A stretch of DNA of 9,837 nt from PWND01 sp964614525 (GTDB lineage: Bacteria; Bacteroidota; Bacteroidia; Bacteroidales; UBA7960): NCBI GenBank assembly GCA_964614525.1, contig CAZTPA010000082.1, forward strand, positions 1 through 9,837. The letters are read 5' to 3'. The translations under genes and the position numbers were made by a program. Shown piece by piece: positions 6,131-9,837 of the stretch. The notes beneath the pieces were generated by a model. It did no database searches, was not told where the DNA came from, and saw only the letters and a list, made by a program, of their open reading frames with translations. Each line of letters begins with the position of its first letter. The first letter of the stretch is position 1.

Positions 6131-6265
6131 AGCAACTATGATTTTGACCCCTTGGGGTTTTAGTGGCTGGTGATTTGTGATTTGTGATTTGAGTAATTTC
6201 AAGCTTCCGCTTTCGCAGAACTCCGAACGCAGAACGCAAAACCCCGACATCCGAGCCTTTCCCTT
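6131..6265 (+). repeat. Modular intergenic repeat element, copy A
   Basis: The first 50 bases (6131-6180) match 7621-7670 with one difference (A6147 against C7637). Then come three TGATTTG units (6171-6191), a variable stretch, the block AACGCAGAACGCAAAAC (6226-6242) running into CCCC, and GACATCCGAGCC. GGGGTTTT (6154-6161) and AAAACCCC (6238-6245) form an inverted pair inside the element. It ends a few bases beyond the stop codon of the PQQ dehydrogenase gene, which reads toward it. Confidence 0.85.
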
Positions 6266-6273
6266 TGCTAATA

Positions 6274-7398
6274 CTACTCATCAGGCACTATTCTGAAAAA
6301 CAAACCGGGAGATTCTGTAAGCACGTACAAGAAGCCGTCGGGACCTTGCTTTATATGCCTGAAGCGGGCAAAGTCCTGTAAAAGTTTTTCGGTATGAACA
6401 ACCTCTCTGCCTTCAATAACCACTCTGTGAATATGTTGGCCTGCTAGTGCACCCACCAAAAGATTAGCTTCCCATTGCGGATATTTGTCACCGACTACAA
6501 TCTCTAATCCACAAGGTGCTATGGATGGAGTCCAGTGGTATATAGGGTCTACCATTCCTGCCAAAGTAGTATCAGGCGTAATTATACTTCCATCGTAATT
6601 AACACCGTGTGTAACCAGTGGCCATCCGTAATTTTCACCTTTGAAAATCACATTAATTTCATCGCCGCCTTTGGGGCCATGTTCAGTTGTCCAGATATCA
6701 CCTGTTTCAGGGTGAATTATCATCCCTTGTATGTTGCGATGTCCATATGACCATATTTCAGGCAAAGCATCGGCTTCATCTACAAAAGGATTATCGGGAG
6801 GAATACTTCCGTCATCATATAAACGTATTACTGTGCCATTGTGATTTTCCAGTTCCTGTGCAGTCTCCATCTCTCCCCTGTCACCAATTGTAGTATATAA
6901 ATAGTTCTGCTCATCAAAAACAATACGACTTCCAAAGTGGTGAGTACTTGAAGTCAATGGTTGTCCGTGAAACAATTGCTCAAAATCGATAAGTTGATCC
7001 CCTTGTAATCGTCCCCTGCCAATAGCAGTATTTCCACCTTCTGATCCCGGAGCAGCATAAACAAAATACAACCAAGCGTTTTCTTCATAATCAGGATGCA
7101 TCACCACATCCAGCAAACCACCCTGCCCATGAGCCCAAATTTCCGGCAATCCGGCTATCGCTTGTTCTTTTAGCTCTCCATCCTGCCAGACTCTCAGCCT
7201 GCCCGGCCTTTCTGCAATAAGTATGCGACCATCCGGCAAAAATTCCATGCCCCAGGGATTTTCCAGTCCGGTGGCTAGTGTATCAACAGAGAAACTTAAG
7301 CTTTCGTTTTCAGGTTCGGTATTATCATTTGCTGTGCTACAAGAAACAAATATAATAGCTGCAAATGTTGAAATAATAATCCTCTTTAGATGTCTCAT
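6274..7398 (-). CDS. PQQ-dependent aldose sugar dehydrogenase, lipoprotein
   Basis: The 374-residue protein belongs to the soluble glucose/aldose dehydrogenase (GSDH, YliI-like) six-bladed beta-propellers, which oxidise sugar aldehydes to lactones with PQQ and Ca2+ outside the cytoplasm. Start 7398 is chosen because MRHLKRIIISTF opens a lipoprotein signal with lipobox FVSC (C20); the ATG at 7422 would add eight residues before it. Family blocks run in order: GLENPWGMEFLPDGRILIAE (43-62), GQGGLLDVVMHPDY, HHFGSRIVFD (153-162, holding the likely catalytic His), YTTIGDRG, SYGHRNIQG (218-225, the PQQ-contacting Arg), EHGPKGGDEIN (239-249, the calcium-binding Gly-Pro), and NYGWP. Length and motifs are complete, so it should be active if the cell makes or imports PQQ. 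It stands alone, bracketed by direct repeats. Substrate cannot be told from sequence. Confidence 0.9.
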   Translation of the reverse strand: MRHLKRIIISTFAAIIFVSCSTANDNTEPENESLSFSVDTLATGLENPWGMEFLPDGRILIAERPGRLRVWQDGELKEQAIAGLPEIWAHGQGGLLDVVMHPDYEENAWLYFVYAAPGSEGGNTAIGRGRLQGDQLIDFEQLFHGQPLTSSTHHFGSRIVFDEQNYLYTTIGDRGEMETAQELENHNGTVIRLYDDGSIPPDNPFVDEADALPEIWSYGHRNIQGMIIHPETGDIWTTEHGPKGGDEINVIFKGENYGWPLVTHGVNYDGSIITPDTTLAGMVDPIYHWTPSIAPCGLEIVVGDKYPQWEANLLVGALAGQHIHRVVIEGREVVHTEKLLQDFARFRHIKQGPDGFLYVLTESPGLFFRIVPDE

Positions 7399-7620
7399 AA
7401 TAATATATTTTTGTGAATACAAATTATTTCAGAACATTAAAGTTAAGAACTTCTTAAATAATAATTGCAATATATTAAGCACAAATATGATGATTTAATC
7501 GATAATTTTACAGAATAACTGCTTATTGTAAAGTGAAAAATAGTTTTCACAAAGATCCTTTCCTGACATCCGATATCCGAGCCTCTCTTTTCCCGACACC
7601 GTATACCCATTATTTTAATT
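7399..7620. other. Upstream region of the PQQ dehydrogenase gene
   Basis: The region carries a perfect 7+1+7 palindrome, TTAAGAA-C-TTCTTAA (7443-7457), 45 bp upstream of the dehydrogenase start. It could be an operator, but such a palindrome may occur by chance in this AT-rich DNA. At 7566-7600 lies a degenerate copy of the GACATCC...CCGAGCC...TTTTCCC block that also ends repeat copy A. No clear -33/-7 promoter was found. Confidence 0.4.
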
Positions 7621-7760
7621 AGCAACTATGATTTTGCCCCCTTGGGGTTTTAGTGGCTGGTGATTTGTGATTAGTTATTTGTGATTAGTGATTTGAGTAT
7701 TTTCCGGCGTTTCGCAGAACGCAGAACGCGAAACGCAAAACCCCAACATCCATCTCTTTT
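7621..7760 (+). repeat. Modular intergenic repeat element, copy B
   Basis: This copy has the same orientation as copy A and starts 1,490 bp away from it. The first 50 bases differ at one position. The heptamer array has five units (TGATTTG, TGATTAG, TTATTTG, TGATTAG, TGATTTG; 7661-7695) against three in copy A. Then follow GCAGAACGCAGAACGC, AAACGCAAAACCCC and AACATCC...TTTTTCC. GGGGTTTT (7644-7651) and AAAACCCC (7737-7744) again form an inverted pair. It ends about 50 bp before the restriction-modification gene. Confidence 0.85.
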
Positions 7761-7772
7761 TCCAAATTTTTC

Positions 7773-7788
7773 TTATCTTGCAAGATAA
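7773..7788. promoter_or_regulatory. 16-bp perfect palindrome ahead of the restriction-modification gene
   Basis: TTATCTTGCAAGATAA is a perfect palindrome 22 bp before the ATG at 7811. Its left half, TATCTTGC, is one base short of a Bacteroidetes -7 box (TAnnTTTGC). A palindrome at a promoter is a natural operator, for instance for autoregulation or a controller protein. The function is inferred, and chance cannot be excluded. Confidence 0.4.
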
Positions 7789-7810
7789 TTTCACAGCAGA
7801 CAAAAGAACT

Positions 7811-9837
7811 ATGAAGCTTCACATTAATACTCCCAAGAAATCACTAAACAAAGCTTTTCTGAAGCTTAAGCCTGAAAGAAAACAGATTGATAATTTTAAG
7901 GCTAATCTGAATACGCTGTTAAATCATGTTAATGAAGCTGAATCTGAGGAATACCACAAAAATATTATTGCTGCTTTTTTGAATGACACTTATTATAAGA
8001 CGGACTTTTTTATAAACACCAAAGGTAGAAACGACCTTGTAATACACAACGGCAAGGATGCAAAAAGCTCTGTAGGCGTTATAATTGAAGCCAAAAAGCC
8101 TACCAACAAATCTGAGATGCTGCGCAAGGAAAACATCAACACCAAGGCATTTCACGAGCTGGTTCTGTATTATATGAGAGAAAGGATTTCTAACAAAAAT
8201 ACCGACCTCAAACATCTTATTGCCACCAACCTTTACGAATGGTTTATATTCGACGCCCAGCTTTTCGAAAAACTCTTTGCCACCAACAAAAGCTTAGTAA
8301 AAGATTACACCGACTTTGCCGAAGGCCGAAAAGCCGGAAGCACAACCGACTTTTTCTATAAAAACATCGCAGAACCTTTTGTTGATAAAATCACAACAGA
8401 AATCAGCTTCACACATTTTGATATAAGGAATTTCACCTCAACCTCAACCTCAACCTCAACCTTAACCTCACCCTCAACCTCAGCCTCAACCTCAACCTCA
8501 GCCTCATCCGACAATAAACTCATTGCATTATACAAAACCTTCTCACCCCAGCACATCTTAAAACTCCCATTCACCAACGACAGCAACAGTCTCGACAAAG
8601 CATTTTACACAGAGCTGCTGCATATTATAGGACTTGCTGAGACAAAGGAGAAAAATAAAAAACTGATAGAAAGAAAAAAAGAGGGAGAAAGAAGTCTGGG
8701 CACATTGCTTGAAAATGCCATTAATCAGCTCGATATCCTCGATAAGGTAAACCGCATGCCGGACTCCGACAAATATGGCGCAAATTACAATGAGAAGCTT
8801 TTTAATGTTGGACTGGAACTGTGTATAACCTGGATAAACAGAATACTGTTTCTTAAGCTGATGGAAGCCCAGATTATCAATTATCACAAGGGCGATAGAT
8901 CTTATGCATTTCTGAATATGGATAAGATAAAAAGCTTCGACGACCTCAACAGTTTGTTTTTCAGTGTGCTTGCACGCAGGCCGGAGCAGCGCAACGATGA
9001 AGTAAAAACCAAATTCGCAAAAGTTCCATACCTCAACAGTTCACTTTTTGAATCTGCCGATATTGAAGACAAAGCCATACATATAAGCAACCTCAACGAC
9101 GACAGAACGCTGCCAATACATCCTCACACCGTATTAAAAGACAATACCGGCAAAAGGCTGAAAGGCAATATGAGCGCGATTGAGTACCTTTTCAGATTTC
9201 TTGATGCCTACGATTTTAGCAGCGAAGGCTCGGAAGAGATACAGGAAGAAAACAAATCCCTGATAAATGCATCGGTGCTGGGATTGATATTTGAAAAGAT
9301 AAACGGCTATAAAGACGGTTCATTTTTTACTCCCGGCTTTATCACCATGTATATGTGCCGCGAAACAATAAGGCGGGCTGTAGTTCAGAAGTTCAATGAA
9401 ACAAAAGGCTGGAATTGCGAGAGTATCAACGACATTTTTAATAAAGACCTTGATATATCAGAATCGAACAGAATAGTAAACTCAATAAAGATTTGCGACC
9501 CTGCTGTAGGTTCCGGACATTTTCTTGTTTCTGCACTTAATGAGATAATTGCTATAAAGAATGACCTCAAGATTTTAGCCGACAGAGAAGGAAAGCGCCT
9601 GAAACATTACAACATTGAAGTTGTAAATGATGAGTTGATTATTACGGATGAAGATGGAGAATTATTTGAATATAATCCGGGATCAAAAGAAAGCCAGAGA
9701 GTGCAGGAAGCACTGTTTCATGAGAAGCAGGAAATAATAGAAAACTGCCTTTTCGGAGTTGACATCAACCCCAATTCGGTGAAAATATGCAGGCTGAGGT
9801 TGTGGATAGAATTGTTGAAGAATGCGTATTATGTGAC
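7811..9837 (+). CDS. Type IIG-like restriction-modification enzyme, N-terminal 675 residues (cut by window end)
   Basis: One uninterrupted frame encodes 675 residues and runs off the window. The N-terminal domain (about 1-205) has a PD-(D/E)xK-type nuclease core: D75 in GRNDLVI, then E93 and K95 in VIIEAKKP. Residues 209-232 are a Thr/Ser linker. A mainly helical region (about 236-480) follows. The methyltransferase part then shows GSFFTPGFIT (503-512, motif X region), DPAVGSGHF (563-571, the SAM-binding motif I) and FGVDINPNSV (648-657, motif II region). The catalytic NPPY-type motif and target recognition domain must lie beyond 9837. The order nuclease-helical-N6-adenine methyltransferase without a helicase motif is that of single-chain type IIG enzymes (Eco57I/MmeI style), which methylate and cut the same site. 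The codons are richer in AAC, ACC, GCC and CTC than in neighbouring genes, hinting at acquisition. No separate R, M or S gene is seen. Confidence 0.85.
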   Translation, partial: MKLHINTPKKSLNKAFLKLKPERKQIDNFKANLNTLLNHVNEAESEEYHKNIIAAFLNDTYYKTDFFINTKGRNDLVIHNGKDAKSSVGVIIEAKKPTNKSEMLRKENINTKAFHELVLYYMRERISNKNTDLKHLIATNLYEWFIFDAQLFEKLFATNKSLVKDYTDFAEGRKAGSTTDFFYKNIAEPFVDKITTEISFTHFDIRNFTSTSTSTSTLTSPSTSASTSTSASSDNKLIALYKTFSPQHILKLPFTNDSNSLDKAFYTELLHIIGLAETKEKNKKLIERKKEGERSLGTLLENAINQLDILDKVNRMPDSDKYGANYNEKLFNVGLELCITWINRILFLKLMEAQIINYHKGDRSYAFLNMDKIKSFDDLNSLFFSVLARRPEQRNDEVKTKFAKVPYLNSSLFESADIEDKAIHISNLNDDRTLPIHPHTVLKDNTGKRLKGNMSAIEYLFRFLDAYDFSSEGSEEIQEENKSLINASVLGLIFEKINGYKDGSFFTPGFITMYMCRETIRRAVVQKFNETKGWNCESINDIFNKDLDISESNRIVNSIKICDPAVGSGHFLVSALNEIIAIKNDLKILADREGKRLKHYNIEVVNDELIITDEDGELFEYNPGSKESQRVQEALFHEKQEIIENCLFGVDINPNSVKICRLRLWIELLKNAYYV
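8435..8506 (+). repeat. In-frame hexanucleotide repeat, 12 units, coding a Thr-Ser linker
   Basis: Twelve 6-bp units lie head to tail: four ACCTCA, then ACCTTA, ACCTCA, CCCTCA, ACCTCA, GCCTCA, ACCTCA, ACCTCA, GCCTCA. They encode mostly Thr-Ser pairs, with Leu, Pro and Ala variants, at residues 209-232 of the restriction-modification protein, between the nuclease and helical regions. A unit is two codons, so slippage changes linker length without a frameshift. Confidence 0.95.

Noticed and set aside
6171..6191. Possible CRISPR array
   Set aside because: The units are 7 bp and directly adjacent, without spacers, so this is a simple tandem repeat.
5964..6281. Short frames on both strands (69 and 65 residues) near repeat copy A
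   Set aside because: Both consist largely of intergenic repeat sequence and lack coding character or a start context.
8356..8598. Minus-strand frame with a Val-Glu repeat
   Set aside because: It is the reverse reading of the hexamer array within the restriction-modification gene; the + strand frame carries the real domains.
7811..9837. Type ISP or BREX PglX enzyme
   Set aside because: No helicase Walker motif lies between the nuclease and methyltransferase parts, as type ISP would need, and PglX lacks an N-terminal D-E-K nuclease. The missing C-terminus leaves a little doubt.

Overview
The window looks like chromosomal DNA of an AT-rich Bacteroidota bacterium, probably from the Bacteroidales/Marinilabiliales side, though the sequence alone does not fix the genus. 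The evidence is the protein families (LemA next to an HtpX-like M48 protease, SPII lipoproteins, a small outer-membrane beta-barrel, a PQQ sugar-dehydrogenase lipoprotein), mostly absent Shine-Dalgarno sites, and promoter-like pairs of the Bacteroidetes type (TTG/TTTG, then 19-20 nt, then TAnnTTTG). No rRNA, tRNA, transposase or CRISPR array was seen.

Left part (1-2096): two secreted proteins run leftward. A 143-residue exported protein of unknown family, with an unusually strong AGGAGG ribosome site, lies upstream of a 372-residue protein made of two ricin-type beta-trefoil domains. The latter ends in a clear intrinsic terminator at the window edge. A 364-bp divergent spacer separates them from lemA-htpX, a two-gene rightward operon for a membrane-anchored LemA protein and an integral-membrane zinc protease (2097-3663).

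Middle (3664-5896): past a repeat-filled convergent spacer come, leftward, a beta-barrel gene and, 11 bp upstream of it, a lipoprotein gene whose last 80 residues appear to be a two-Greek-key beta/gamma-crystallin domain. This pair has a promoter candidate about 190 nt upstream and a strongly structured leader. An XRE-type regulator with its own good promoter follows. The lipoprotein/barrel pair is the most attractive candidate for an undescribed envelope system.

Right part (5897-9837): a PQQ-dependent aldose dehydrogenase lipoprotein gene is bracketed by two near-identical direct repeats. They belong to a modular intergenic element (CCCTTGGGG block, short tandem repeats, GCAGAACGCAAAACCCC block), and a third, inverted copy follows htpX. 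The window ends inside a large rightward type IIG-like restriction-modification gene: N-terminal D-E-K nuclease, a Thr/Ser linker encoded by 12 hexanucleotide units, then an N6-adenine methyltransferase. A 16-bp perfect palindrome sits just ahead of its start.

The genes do not form one pathway. Envelope and secreted proteins dominate, with a defence gene at the right edge. Functional names rest on motif reading by eye; no database search was run.
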